Source: Didymodactylos carnosus
Taxonomy: Eukaryota; Rotifera; Eurotatoria; Philodinida; Philodinidae
Assembly: GCA_905250885.1 (NCBI GenBank)
Contig: CAJNOQ010000159.1
Location: forward strand, 1-64,000
DNA: 64,000 bases
Direction of reading: 5' to 3'
A program made the position numbers and the translations under genes. This document shows positions 12,313 to 26,010 of this stretch, in pieces. Position 1 is the stretch's first letter; each line of letters opens with the position of its first letter. The notes beneath the pieces were generated by a model. That model did not search any database, was not told the DNA's origin, and saw nothing but the letters and a program-made list of their open reading frames with translations.

Positions 12313-12604
12313 TCTAGAAAATGGAGAGATATGTAGTCGTAAACTGCCATATTTATTAAAATAAATGTTCATATTTAACAAGTAAAATGTTCATTCATCA
12401 TAATAGAAATATGAATAAATATGACTGTGACACCTTTCCACTCTTCTCGTCTTATATTGATGATAATGATTATTATTATGACGCAAAGAAGAGAGAAGGA
12501 TATGAAAAAAATTGCAGACTTGTCGACCTTGTTATACTCAGTAAGTGATAAATCAAAAATAATAGTTAGAACCAAGGTTACGCACATAATCTGATTTAAC
12601 TTAC

Positions 12605-12647
12605 CTTGGGAAAAGACTGTTTACAAGTATTAGAGTTTAAAGTACTA
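12605..12647 (-). other. Candidate 5' UTR exon of the RGK gene
   Basis: A 43-bp segment on the minus strand has a strong acceptor (long T run then CATTATAG) and a consensus donor (AAG|GTAAGT). Spliced to the acceptor at 12,314, it would place the first RGK ATG one base into the next exon. No frame joins it to the RGK frame without a stop, so it would be non-coding. A similar 34-bp candidate sits at 14,000-14,033 and a 92-bp one at 18,451-18,542. All rest on splice signals alone. Confidence 0.25.
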
Positions 12648-14394
12648 CTATAATGAAAAAAAATTCTCTTATCGTATAATTGTCAGATTACTGCTTTACT
12701 TGCTCAGCTAATATTATCTATTCCTTCAATTTCTTGTGATTTTCAATTTTAAACTTATAATCGTCATCTCTCTAGGTCAGTTTACTTCAATTAGTGGAGT
12801 TATTAAGCTCGATTATTGTTCTTGATTTCAAGCGACTGAAAGACGTTTAAAGTTTTTGTCTCAGAGCTACTGTTGTATAGAGAGCATCCTATTTTCAGTT
12901 TATTTTAAACATTCTACTTTGCTTTCTTTAATGAAGAATAAATTGTTTTCTTCTTTTTCTCGTGTGTGTATATATACATATACATATACACATAAATATC
13001 TGTGTTATTAATCAAATAAAAAGTTCTAATATAACCCCAACAACAATTTATTTTTTGAGTAATGTAGAAACCCACGCAAATATAATAATTATAATTCAGT
13101 AATCGTCATTTGTATGATTAATTTTTTTAAACAAACAACATCTTACATAGGCTAAAAGCTATACTTTATTAGTCCACGTTATATAGAAATACAGATGATA
13201 TATCACAATATTTTTGACTCATTCTCGATATTGTATGAGATCTAGGTGTTGCATCTGTGTTAAAGGGGGGGAGACGGGTACTCCCCCGCAAAAGAAAACA
13301 TAAATAAACATTCTGCTTATAATCTTCGATTTTCTCTAACAGAACTCAACTTCTATATAATAAAAATATCATATTCGAAATCAGGATCAAAGACTAAGTC
13401 GAATGATGTGTAATTCGAAATTATTAGTTGATTTTCATTTTTTGTAAAAATCCCGATAATTTTTCAACGTAAAAAACGCTTCGATGGGCGGGCGACTATG
13501 CAGGAAACACTTTTTGCGCTAGGTTCAAAATAGCTGAGAAAATCGAGTTTTTTCAATTTTTAAAAATATCATCTCTCCACCAAAACTTATCCAACCGTGA
13601 GTTATTGCACACGTATACCCTTGAGGATGTCCTCTACAAACTGGCAAAGTTTGAGAATATGTTTCGAGGTGTACTTTCCTCCCCTTAAGATATGCGAATT
13701 TATAAGAAATATTGAGAGACGCCACTGTGTCTAATGAATCCAAGTAAATTACTCATACAGCGTGTAATATATTAGTCTATTTTCACACACCACAAAAATA
13801 CTTTTCAGATCAACTCTAAAGAACATCACACGAAAAGCATGATAAATAAATATTCTGAATTATCTCGGGGGAAAAATAGTACAATACAAGTACAAGTTCA
13901 ATTGGTATAAGTAATACTGCGTGAGAAAATAGAGAGTAGTTTTGTTTTTTTAGTTCATTTCTTTAATATTTTATATGAATTAAAAAGGATGACACTAACC
14001 TCGTTCAGGTATATTGTAAAAGCATTCGGGTTTCTAAATGATCAAAACAAATTAGCGAAGAAAAAAAAAGACAAAAAATACCATCTACAATACTTGAGGA
14101 TCAAGAAGTTAAAGCTCTCTTCAAGGAGGAATTAGAGTCAATTAATTTTTTTTGTGACAATATGAACAGCTAATCTGTGAACAACCTCAGGTTACTCGCA
14201 GTATGCATTAGAAAGATTATCATAGATCGAACATTCATAATCCAACTTCGGTATAAAGAAATTTTAAATTTAATTTTCAGTATGGCAACCATTGGTCTCT
14301 ATTATAGCGCAGATTCATAAAGGATATAAACATAGAGTTTCAAAAAGGTCATTAGTTGTTTCCATAGTTTTTATCCTAAACAGTTTTTTTTATG

Positions 14395-14645
14395 AAATCC
14401 GATAAGAATCTTATTCAATTCTTATATAAGATCTTCCATGAAAGTGGCAAGAATTCCGCTGGATTTTATATGAATCTTGTAAGATTCACAAAAGCCTGAG
14501 TAAGAAATTGATAAGAATCGATAGAACTCGTACGTTATTCTTATCGTATTCTTATAAAAGTCTTATCACATCCTTGTCAGATTCTTGCAAGTTTCTTATG
14601 AGAAACTTGATCGATTCGCCCTACAAAAATAAATTCCAGTGTAAC
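14395..14645. repeat. Cluster of AAGAATC/GATTCTT motifs, probable MITE relic
   Basis: About 250 bp in which AAGAATC, ATAAGAAT and their complements recur roughly a dozen times in both orientations, ending CCCTACAAAAATAAATTCCA. Dense subterminal motifs of this kind are seen in non-autonomous DNA transposons. Family unknown. Confidence 0.45.
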
Positions 14646-15490
14646 AAAAGTTTAAGTGTTAGTTAGAATTTGAATAGTTAGTGCCCATTTTAGAAAGCTT
14701 GTAGCGCAGTCAAAACTAATCGCAGAAATGTCCTTCTTCAGCAGTTTGGCAGCCAATGACATGTGGTCAATGTCTGATAAAAATATTGACGAAACAAGTT
14801 CTCTTAAGCTGTTAATTTATAATTAATTAATACTATTTTCCTAGTCAAAACAGGAAAAGTCTGAATATCTTTTGAATAGCACTTGACACGAAAGTGGTAG
14901 AGACCTCCGATCTTTATTAACTCGTACGGATCTTTTGGTGAAAAATAAGTTTGAAAACTTTATCGAAGCAAAATTATTTTTTATAACTGTAGTTTTTTTT
15001 AATTTTGATATCCTTCGAGGGATTCAAATCAAAATTTTAATCAAATTTAATTACTTCTAAACTGTGCACCACCAGACATGATAACATGGTAAGGAGGATC
15101 ACTTCAGGTCATAGTCCACACTATGTCAAAATATGGAGGGAGTATGGACTCCTGTCTTAACACAAAAATGCGTAAATGCTTCTATGTTTTAGGAGAGATG
15201 TTTCACAAACTGTTGGTTACTGACGTAAAATCTATTTCTCTTCTGATGAAAATCATTTTTAATCAAAATTAGTAGCATATAAACGCCAACACGTGACAGT
15301 GTTCCGATTGCTAAGGTATTTTAAACAATAAATAATATGACTTTATCTTTGAAAACAAATTGAAAGAATAAAAAGAGAAAATTTACATTTCAGATAAAAT
15401 TGTCGCTCTCTCTTTCCTTTAAAAAAACTACTAAGCACCCATACATAGTATCTTTCTGATGAAAAATGAACGAATATGCACAACTTTGTG

Positions 15491-15582
15491 AAACCGGTAA
15501 AAACCGGTGAAAACCGGCCGGTCCAACTCACTCAACCGGTCCGATACGGTACCGGCCCGGATCGGTTTCGCCGGACCGGTTA
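15491..15582. repeat. ACCGGT-rich island
   Basis: A GC-rich patch in AT-rich surroundings with ACCGGT or CCGG recurring about every 10 bases (ACCGGT at both ends, ACCGGCCGGT inside). The two halves are roughly inverted copies (AAACCGGT to the left, ACCGGTTATAAC to the right). Likely the remnant of a short palindromic DNA transposon. Confidence 0.5.
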
Positions 15583-17276
15583 TAACTCTAGCTCACAGCG
15601 ACAAGATGAGATATATGTCCACAATAATATGTACTTATCGCAATTTTGTGTGAAGGTATATAAGATGTAAAACATATTAAAGACATTGAATTCTATTCAT
15701 TTACAGAGCAGAACGTTTTTTCCATACAAAGCGCGCAAATTCTTCTTACATTTTAGTCGAAACTCTTATAATCTGTCGACTTAGTTTTACATCATTTGTA
15801 TTGCAATCATACTATAAATAGAGTCTCACTTCTGCAAACAACTGTCTAATAATGATCTCTACATACCCAAGTAGTTAAAAACAAAACAACATTATTATTA
15901 TTATTAGATTGTAAAAATAGCACGTAATTTTTAGTAAATGTTTGTGCATGTTATTATTTCACGTTGACCTATCGCAGGTCAAAAAGACTTTTATGATAAT
16001 GGTACTCTTTAATACACACTCGAAGTTCTCTTTCTCATCGTAAAATTAGCATAATGAATACACTAAAAATTATATAAACAGTTATATTAACAATTTCTAT
16101 TTCTTATTTTGAAAAAGTAGATTTTTATTTATTTCTTTAACTTCTCCTCAATATTAGGAATTAACTTTATGTCAGAATGATATTAAGCTGTATTTTCTCA
16201 TTGAGAAAGAAAAGAATAGTGCAATATTTAATAATTTGAGCGATACTGTCTTTTGTTTTATTATTTTTTCTCTCGTGATAATCATTAAAATTTTCTATTC
16301 TAATAACAGATGAGAAAAATGAATCTCTGCGCTATTTTATTTTTCAAGGTTAAAAAAGTTACGTTAACTCAGAGACAGTTTAGTGATGATGCTCTGAACA
16401 TTTTTTTAATGTTTTTTTTGAAATAGAAATAGTTTTGACTTTGGAAAAATAGTAGAATTGGACCTTGATTTTAAAAAAAATGTTGTGTGTTGTTCACATC
16501 TATCTAAATCTCTTATGTTTTTTTGTTTATTTAAAGCAAAACACTATGCATCATTGAATAAATTACATTTGTCGACAAAATTCTGAGAAGAAATTGATAT
16601 TACAAACAAATCAGTTTTATAACAAGGTTCAATTCATCTTTTCTTTTCGTCAACCATTGCTGTTTCTTTATCCAGTCAATAGTAGAATCCTTCTCGATTT
16701 TTATTTCATTATTAAATCGTGAGCGTGATGACAATAAATATACTCTTTCAAGTCATTTTTTATGTAAAAAAACTATGAGGAAAGAAGGCGTTCGTCGTTC
16801 AACAAGCGTACGGAACCCGCCCAAATTCCAAAATGAATCATAATTCGTCCGATCGATCCAATAAAACAGCAGACATAGTTTACGCTTAGAAAAGAGTGTG
16901 AAATGATAATTACTAGCCTATAGAAATAAATCGAGTCAAATCTTGCACGTATAATTCTATCTACATCAGTCAGACGGAAAAAGTAAGCAAATAGCAGGGA
17001 TTAATTCTGCTGAAAACATGAAACAGGATTACTTCTTCATTTTTCTCGATCAATTTTTGTAAACAAAACTTAATTCTACCATTTTTTCGAATCCTTTTCA
17101 GATCTGAACTTTTTTTTGGGACGTATCCATACATATTTGAATCTTTCAACTCATAATACAGTTTTCATCAAGTAACAATGAGATAGATTGCACTGCTATT
17201 TTTTCACAATTCGTGGCTCAAATACAAATATCGACTCCATGATCTTGAGTAAGAAAGGATATAAAAAAGTCACTTA

Positions 17277-17860
17277 CAAGGGACCATTTCAAGGTGTTCC
17301 CTCGCTTTTTGCCCGAAATATAACTGATTATAAGTAATCGACGATACTAATTCCAAATATGATAGCCATTTGGTCTCTTTTTGTTTTTTTAGTCCGAAAC
17401 TTGAGAGACCGATCCTTCAGTCTTCGAGAGTTCAAATTTTCTTTTCTTTGAAACTGTGTTTTGACAACACCAAATTACAGAGGATGTCAAACTCTGTATA
17501 TCCGTCAATTTTTAGTTGCATCAGACATATTTTAGAGATGCTAAAAAGCATTTAAAAAATTAACCGTTTCTTGTGAACCGCTACCACTAACTGAAATTAA
17601 TAAACTCACAGTTCAGTTAAAACACGTCCGGCAAAACTAAAAACTCATGTATATATACAACTCGATATGCTCTACAATCTGGCATTGCTGAAACTGCTTC
17701 AAAAAGAAGCTTTAGATTTTAAAGTTTCCAGAAAACCTTGGATTTCTGGACGATCAGTAAGAGTTCAAATGGCTATTATATTCGGAATCAGTATAGTCCA
17801 TTACCTATAATCAGCTATATTTTTGGCAAAAATCAAGGGACACTTTGGAATGGTCCCTTG
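17277..17860. mobile_element. Fold-back MITE, TNA-target family, copy 2 (subfamily B)
   Basis: 584-bp element with termini CAAGGGACCATTTCAAGG and its near-exact complement, flanked by TTA on both sides (17,274-17,276 and 17,861-17,863). The arms are diverged. It shares GATATGCTCTACAATCTGGC with the copy at 31,778 and a version of the CTGATTCCGAAT motif with the other copies. No ORF of its own. Confidence 0.8.
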
Positions 17861-18901
17861 TTAGAGAAAAACACATACTAAAACTAAACGATATTCGTGA
17901 TACGATTTTTGTTTAACCGCATTATTATACTAGCTTATCATACTCACCACCAACATTTTTTCAAGCAAAAAAATATATTTTAAGCTAGATATATGGTCTT
18001 TTCAAGTTTAATCTACAATATATATTTTTTACTTCGATTTTCTCGGCGAAAAACACAACGAGTATAGTACATTAAATGATAGATCAACGCAAGAAATGAA
18101 TGTCAAAAATCGAAATTTTTTGGAAAGAATAAATATGTTTATCGATATTGATCTGTGTTTCTTTTTTTTTCTTGTGTAATATAACAGTGTAAAAGATTGT
18201 CTCATTGCAAAGATTCACAATGTAATGATAATTTTTTGTACGTGCAACATATCGTCTCGAGCGACACATTATTCAATACAATTTTTCATGTTGACTTCAT
18301 AAGAACGCTTATCAACGTCAAAAAAAGCACATTTATTACTGAGAAATCTCGATATATCATCACACTCAATTCATTTAAAGTGAGAAAACAATGTTAATAA
18401 ATCATAGAACTGATATTTTTTTTTATTCATATAATATGTTTATACCTTACAAATTTTGCTTTTTTTGTTGATCTCGATCTTTGTTGTTTTGAGTGATTTG
18501 TTTGGAAAATAATTGGTGGTGGTCGTTGTGCTGCTACTGCTGCTGAATACATGATATTAAATATTTTAGTCATTAATAAAATAATATATGGATCATTATT
18601 AGTGTACACATACGTGCTTTTTTTTAGTGAAAAATCACAAAGAATGTGATGAATGTAAAACAATATTAAAATAATCAAAATATATAAACGAATTATGTAT
18701 CCTCCATATCCATTATAGAGTGAAATATTTTTTTTTCTTGGTTGAACATTTTGATAGAGGTGAAAAAGAGAGAAAAAGAACGATTATATTTATTCCAATT
18801 CATTTATAACTCAAACACAAGAAAAATGACGGAAGATAAAACTTTTCTTTTTTCGGAGGAATCACTACAAAAATCAAAACTTTTTAATATTGTTTTCTTC
18901 C

Positions 18902-18933
<32 letters not shown>

Positions 18934-21900
18934 TTTTCTCTCTATTTCTCTCATTGTATCACGTAAAGATGTTTATTATTACTTTTTTTAATGCTACGTT
19001 CTAATAGGAAACACAAGAAATGGAAAGTATGTATCATTGTTCCATGCTATGCAACTGGTACTAGATATAGTTTAAGCTACGTTTGAATGTGAGTGGTACC
19101 CCGGAAACAAAATAAGATCTCGATACATTATCTCGAGCACATAGAAATTTTTTATTTATTAATGAAAAAAAAAAGTCATTAACATATTTCTAAATGATTT
19201 CTTATTACTCCTACGTCGAAAAATCTCTTCAATCAAGTCAACGATTCAATATTCAATTATTCAGCGACTCGGACACGATAGGTACACTTTTGAGTCAACG
19301 ATGTATCATTTTTTTTTAATTTTATTCACTTCTACATTTTTCTTTAATATCAGAGATTACATTTCAGTCTCTTATCATTCAATGCATCTCTATCGATGAC
19401 AAATTGTACTATTATTACAGTAGATATTCCATGTTTAATTTGTGGTGAAAAACTGATGAAAATGTATATTAATAGAAAATTTCTGCTCTAATAATAACAC
19501 CAGAACCTGTTCAATTATTTTATTTTGAAAGTAATTACACATTGCGCATGTTTTAATTATGCGTGGGATAGCAATGCTATATTTGGTTATTAAGTTTTAT
19601 TTATCGTATAAGAGATTCTTTTACACATTATTTTTTATTGATATTGACTTCTAAGAGTGAAATTTCATATATTTTTCTTAATTCTATATATAACTTATAT
19701 TCCTCTTAATATTTAATGATTTACTAATTAGCAGTAAGAGTCAACAATCTCTATTGCTGATTCATAAACTGACGTCATTATCATATTATTTAGAATTTTT
19801 GCTGTAGAAAAGAAAGAATGTTCTTTAATACAGATGTGGATATAAGACCGACACTCTATCTTTATATTTATTTCTTGTAAAATTAGAAGACGAGAAAAAT
19901 AAGGAGGAACACTAATTCTATAGAGTTAAACAAAATTCAATAAAATGTCCTATTTATTTCACCCTTACAAATATTATTAACAAATGATGCTAATTATCAA
20001 TACTGTCTATTTTCTTAGCATAGTGAAGGAAATTCAACAAAATTTTACTATATTTAACGTCAAAGATATAGATATTTACGACCACCAACTGAAATAAACC
20101 TCAAAATTTTCATAACGATAGATTGATTACTTCTAATTTTATTCTAGTTTTTCACCAAGGAATATCTAATTGAATATCTATCTATTCTTAAATAAACTAT
20201 TCATCGCAACACTCCTACGCCAAGATCATTCTTCTTAGAATATCTCAAAAAATGCACATTTTTTTATTGCTAAGTTGATTATGAAGGCTCTCTCTCTCTT
20301 CAGAAAATTGATTTTTTAAGTAAAAAAATGATACATAAAAATATGACTTAAAATATGTGTTTCCAAAACAAATATGACTCATGTATGATTAAATAGATTT
20401 TGACAGGTTTTTTGAAGAATTTTATGATTTTGAAGAAGAATGATGCTTTTAATAGGCAAAGGACGTACATTTTTCTGAGTAATGATGTACTTAGCAATTT
20501 CTTTTACATGAAAGACAAGAAAAAAAACGTAGAAATTAATCATGGTAATTTTCATTATTTGATCTTAGTAATGGAAAATGTTCATAGCTATGACTACTAT
20601 AAAAGAATCTTTTCTTTATTTCAAATAATTATAAGCACACTACTAATTTTCATGTGACGATATTATAGAATAGACTTGTCTCTTGAAAATGAGGCGTCAC
20701 ATGAATTTTAGTAAGATTTGAATAGTAAAATTAACACAAAAATAACTCGCAACGTTACATTTGTTATTGAAATATCTTCAATGTTGTTTGTTACAATAAA
20801 TACATAAAAAAACAGCAGAGTAGTTATAATTATAGAATGGTGCGTGCTTATAATCACTCTAAATGAGTTAATTATAATTAGCTGTTGCCAACAAACGGAA
20901 GTAATTAATGTTAACGAATTCTTGTGTCAGTGGATAGCTAACAGTCATATGTTTATATCTGTGTAAATATCGTTTTTCTCATCGAAAATAGCCTAAATTT
21001 GGTAAAATAATAATAAAAAATTGATACTTGATAATAATTTCTCTGAACTTTTGGAATAACTTGGTTTCTGATCAAAACACTTTAAGAAAGAATCAAAACT
21101 GAGAAAATTATTTTAGTTTCTCAATACTGTCCAATAATAGAAATCATTTTGAATATGAGCCTACTACAGACACACAGAGTCATATACTGATGAAAGAGTG
21201 TTAAAATTTAGACTTGACCTTGAGGGTTAATAAAAGTATCACTCTCGCTAGAACGATCAAAATAGTCGAAGCAACAATGAATTGTCAAATAAAATCCAAT
21301 TTTTCTTTGAAGAAAAACATGTCCCATCAAAATACATATATTATATATAATCAGTTCATCGATTTCAATTTTGTCGATAGAAAAAAAAATGGGAATAAAA
21401 AACTTTATAGAGATCTTTCTCCAGGCTAAATACTTAATGTTTCCTAGATAGTTTTTCTTACTTTTAAAGATAGACTGAGTAATACCTTGTAATTAAGAGA
21501 TAGAAATGAGTGCTTCTATTAATAGAATGGAGGATGTGTGGGTTGCAAATAAAAATTCCTTAATGAGTATGTTTACTCTAAAAACTATACTTTTAAACGT
21601 ATTATCATCTATTATATTTCAAAGTATGAATCTGCATAATAATTACTATTACATATCTAGATAAATTATGTTAATATATATTATTTCATTTTTTCAAAAA
21701 ATTTCGTTTTAAATAAGATAAATGAAAACTAAGATTGATTCATCACTATCACATTTTTTAGATGAATAGTTTTATCAGTCTTATTTTTATCCGTAAGAAC
21801 AGCCCATATGTTTAGACAGGATTCTTTGCTTATATAACGAGTGTACCATAAATAATGTCTATCTCGATAGTTTTGTTCTAACTCCTGTTTCTCAAGATCC

Positions 21901-22095
21901 CTAGGGATTATTTTTTTTAAATAGATCTTTACAAAAAACACTTCAATCAAGAAAACTAAGCAAATTATAGAAAAGGTAAAAAAAAATGAAAACTTTGTAA
22001 ACTCAAAAACGATTTCTTGTAAAAAACGTTTTGGAAGTAAGAAAAACGGAACTAACTCTCTTTTGTAGCTCTGACTCTCGCTCTATCATCTAGCT
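17861..22095. other. Gene-free stretch
   Basis: AT-rich sequence with no supported gene. It includes a TC microsatellite at about 18,908-18,933 and, on the minus strand at 18,451-18,542, a short exon-like segment (acceptor TATTCAG, donor GTAAGG, peptide AAVAAQRPPPIIFQTN) that I cannot assign to a gene. Confidence 0.35.
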
Positions 22096-22476
22096 AATGT
22101 TTTTATATATTTTTTCCCTTCAAACTTTTTCCTGTAAAACTTTTCATTAAAATTCTAAAACTTATATCAAAAATACAAAATTTTATGGAGAATTTTTTAA
22201 AAAAAATGTGTGACACCCGCAGAAAAATTATTATTTCGCCCTGAATTCTGATGTGAAACAAGTCTGAAGTTAGTTAGTTTAAGTTTGAAGTTTTAGCTAT
22301 ATTTCAAACTTATTTCACATCAAAATTCGTGGTAAAATAATAATTTTTCTATCGGTTGTCAAGCATTTTTTTTGAAAAATTCTCTATAAAATTCTGTATT
22401 TTTGATATAAGTTTTAGAATTTTAATGAAAAGTTTTACAGGAAAAAGTTTGAAGGGAAAAACTATACAAAAACATC
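22096..22476. mobile_element. Palindromic MITE of about 380 bp
   Basis: Two arms of about 170 bp are inverted copies (left AATGTTTTTATATA then CCCTTCAAACTTTTTCCTGT, right the complement), meeting at a short centre near 22,285. The arms keep long identical blocks, so the element is fairly young. No ORF, and no clear target duplication. Confidence 0.75.
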
Positions 22477-25056
22477 AGAACATTCGTTTAAACTTTACTT
22501 CACGAACTATGCCCTTGCTGTTCTTTAATATAAAATACATTAAAAATTTCCAAGATTCTTTTTAAAAGTGAACAATACATTTTTCGAAATTTAATTTTAA
22601 TTCTGGTGACAAGCTTCATGATTATGCCTGACTTTGTAAATCATTTAATTCCGAAGCTTGTCCAAAAATATCACTAAGCCTTTTTCTCCTCCTGCACTAC
22701 AATATCTGGAACCTTTAAAATGGTATAGAACGATAGCGCACAGAATTCTGTATCTTTTGATGTTAGATACTTTGCTCATAAGATATGAAATTGCTGAGAT
22801 TAATTTTCAGAAGTTGAATAAGAAATCCTCAGAAACCCGAAGATCCCATTTGAAACATTGAGCACATCTTAAAAAGTTCAGGATTTTACAATGAGAAGAA
22901 GAATCTTTTTGAAAAACAAAATTGAACAGTTTTGTAGATCAATGAATTCTCTATCGAATGAGTTCAGATCAAAATTTTAGAATTGCTTCTAAGTACTTCA
23001 AAAACAAAAACAAAAATTTGTCCTATTATTTATGGGCCACTCAGAAAGAATATCATAGTAAAATTGAACAACATTTTAAAAATTGAATGTAATACATAAT
23101 TCAATAAATTTGAAATGTCTAATTGTATTTGAAAGATAGACCATATCCATCACTCTAACTAATTTAGAAAAAATTGACTTAAATATAAAGAGTTATATTT
23201 CTTCATTAGTTGACGAGTTCACAAAACCACCTGTTTTTGACTTACGTGTCCTTGTTTTATGCCCAACAAATCTTTGCAATATGTATAGTGCGTCAATCAT
23301 TAATGAGAGATGATTTTTGTATAACATACACAAGATAGATGATTTACAATGACAAGATTATCGCACAAATAATTTTCTCACACATATGTTCGATAATCAT
23401 AATAAATGAACAATTTTTTTCTACTAATTCAATTTTTATATAATAACAGATGGTTATTGTCATCATGTATGATACACGTTTCTATATATACAAACAATAT
23501 CGAGTTACAATTCACTGATAAAAGAAGAAAATATAGGCTGGATTTAGTTAATGAGGTAATTTTTTATTGATTATTAAAGGTCGAAATGAGTCAATTCGTC
23601 AACGCTATTTCATTACTTCAAAGAATATTAAGTGCACTTGGTCATAATATGTAAAAGAAACTATGATTGTATATATTATTCATCAAAGAGTTCAAGTTTT
23701 GAACTACTATTCAGTTAACATTTTTAGCATAAATTCAATATTTTTCTCTTAAAATGCAGAACTAATTGCCACTATAGTGATCGTTCAGGAAACATAGCTT
23801 GACCTTTTTTGCGATAACTCACAATTAGAATTCTCTTGCTATCACTCCTTTTCAAACACTAAGGGTGACTATATAAATGACTCTGTCAAATCAACTGTTC
23901 ATACTGAGACACTTTTCTTAGAGACATATGTCTACAAAATATGATTGAGGATGACATTTTCCAGATATCTCGATTATTTGTCATGATATAAGTTTCATGT
24001 TTTTCCATTCGAATAGTGTATAATAAGAACAGTATACACTGTTGTTAATTAAAAGTCTGAATTAGAATATGGTCAAAATCACATTGAGTCTTGTGATATA
24101 AAGAATTATTTTTGGCAACTCGAGAGTTAGTTTTCATCAATAGTTGTTGAGATGACGGTAGAATTGACCAACTTCTCAACTTAGAATAGTATTAAAACTG
24201 GTTTCTGACACCGCGTTCAAAAACTCTTTTACAACTTCTTGTATTGACTCTTTATTCCTTTGAACTGTAGCGAGATATATATAGCATTAGGAAATATTTC
24301 CTAACATTCACGCTAACGTCGAACTTTCGGCATAAAAATGGATGAGAAATAGTCAAATTGTGAACACTTACGACTTTATGAAATCATACAAGATTTTATA
24401 ATATAGAATATCACAAAATTTCGTCAGGTCTTACAAGATCATTATTGTCTAGCTGTTCATCCAGAACCCTTTAAACAAAACGTCTTACTCTTTTTACAAT
24501 ATTTCTTAGTATCTTGGGTATCTCGCTCTTTATATATCAGTTGGCTTAGCTGATGTGCGAAGTTGAAGAAAAAGAAAATCTTGAAGTTTATTCATAAGAA
24601 CGGTGTTGTATGTATATACTATATCAACTATGAAATCGAGGCTCGTTATCATATTTCCACTGACGTTATGTATCATTTACATTGACTTCATTCATTAAAA
24701 AAAAAAAAAACAGAAGTCCGTCTCTGTAAAAGACTGAAAAAGTTCAAAATCCCTCGATTTATTTGATACCCAAATGTTAGTGTCAAAGATGCCCGCAAAA
24801 CGAAGAATAAGTTGATTAGTTAACCGTAGTGATCAACGTATGTGTCCAAGATCGACTTATCACAAAGAATTTTTCGTTGTCTGCATATGTATTTCGCATA
24901 TATGTTTTAAACAAATCAATTATTTCATATTTCAAATAAGGAATGAACTACATAAAGATGTTTTCCTTAATTTTCAAAATTTACATTGTTTTCTAACAAA
25001 AAATGTTTGAGTATAATCATCCACGTAGTATAGGTTGCATTTTAATATTTAAATAA
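22477..25056. other. Gene-free stretch with one mariner-end fragment
   Basis: No supported coding exon. At about 22,900-23,045, TTTTGTAGATCAATGAAT followed by TATTTATGGGCCACTC resembles the right end of the mariner-like elements at 30.5 and 33.9 kb and may be a decayed solo end. The remainder is unassigned AT-rich DNA. Confidence 0.3.
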
Positions 25057-26010
25057 GAGAATAAATTAAATGCTGAGTATTTTTTTGTAAAGGCTTAGTA
25101 ATACTGAGTCTTTACTACAATTATTACAAATTATACTGAGTCAGTATAATTTGCTCAGTATTATATACAAATTATCAGTAAACAAATCAAACTGTCAGTA
25201 TAAAATTTAATGTTCGGTAACTATTATCTTTGCTCAGTAAATAAGTTAGTAATTTGTTTAATGTTAAAATTAAAGTATCAGTAATTAATTCAGTTTACTC
25301 ATTAAATGAGTAGTACTTGTATTGGTAACTGAGTCATTTTTATTTCTTTGATGAAAATATTTTGATATAAATAGAAGAATGGTTGTCCACATCAATTAAT
25401 CATCAGTCAAAAGAATTTCGTATAATATACAGTCTAAGATAAATATTTAGTAAATGTACAAACGGCTGTATATTATACGAAATTATTTTGACTGATGATG
25501 TCATCATAGTTGACCGAACGTCTCGAAATAAAATAAACTGCTTAAATCGTGAATAACCATTCTCCTATTTTACTTATATCAGTAATTAATCATGATGTTA
25601 TATAAACGATAAAAATTTTCAAAAAATTATGATATTTTATTACTAATTTGGTTTAAAAATGAGAACGACTATGGAAATTGTTGAAGTATCAGTTATGTTT
25701 CTGACGAGGAGATAAATAAAAATGAAACTGTAAATAATGGAAACAAGAAAAGAGTAAAAAAGAGACAACGAAATTGCCAACGAAAACTTTTTGTTAATTG
25801 TAATTATACTATTTTACTATTGATATAAGTTAATAAAAAACTGAACAAAAATAAATTAAATATTGAGTCTTTTTTAATTAATTACTGAGCTTTTCAAATT
25901 AATTACTATGCTAACACTAAGTTTTTCCTGAGCAAAAAATACTGAGCGTGTACAAAAAAAACATACTGAACATTAATTATAAAATACTTAACAATTCAAT
26001 ACAAGCCTTT
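25057..26010. repeat. TACTGAG/CTCAGTA motif-rich repeat with nested palindrome
   Basis: Two flanks (about 25,057-25,340 and 25,845-26,010) carry many copies of TACTGAG, CTCAGTA and close variants in both orientations. Each begins with ATAAATTAAAT(G/A)(C/T)TGAGT in the same direction. Between them, at 25,398-25,500, sits a separate hairpin with arms of about 33 bp (CATCAGTCAAAAGAATTTCG). Probably one decayed DNA transposon with another small element inside it. Confidence 0.4.

Larger units (their letters stand above)
12648..17276. other. Gene-free stretch with short repeat relics
   Basis: No supported coding exon. It contains a G-run hairpin near 13,265-13,290, an unrecognised repeat-like segment at about 13,480-13,740, a GATAAGAAT motif cluster at 14,395-14,645 and a CCGG-rich island at 15,491-15,582. 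The rest is plain AT-rich DNA. Confidence 0.4.

Noticed and set aside
12375-12587. 70-codon ORF as an upstream RGK exon
   Set aside because: Different frame from RGK, low complexity, and an acceptor at 12,314 argues this is intron or UTR.
13525-13743. 72-codon minus-strand ORF as a gene
   Set aside because: No splice context, no domain, and the segment looks repeat-derived; not enough support for a call.
21729-21950. 73-codon minus-strand ORF
   Set aside because: Somewhat protein-like (QNYRDRHYLWYTRYISKE) but isolated, with no homology I recognise and no neighbouring exon.
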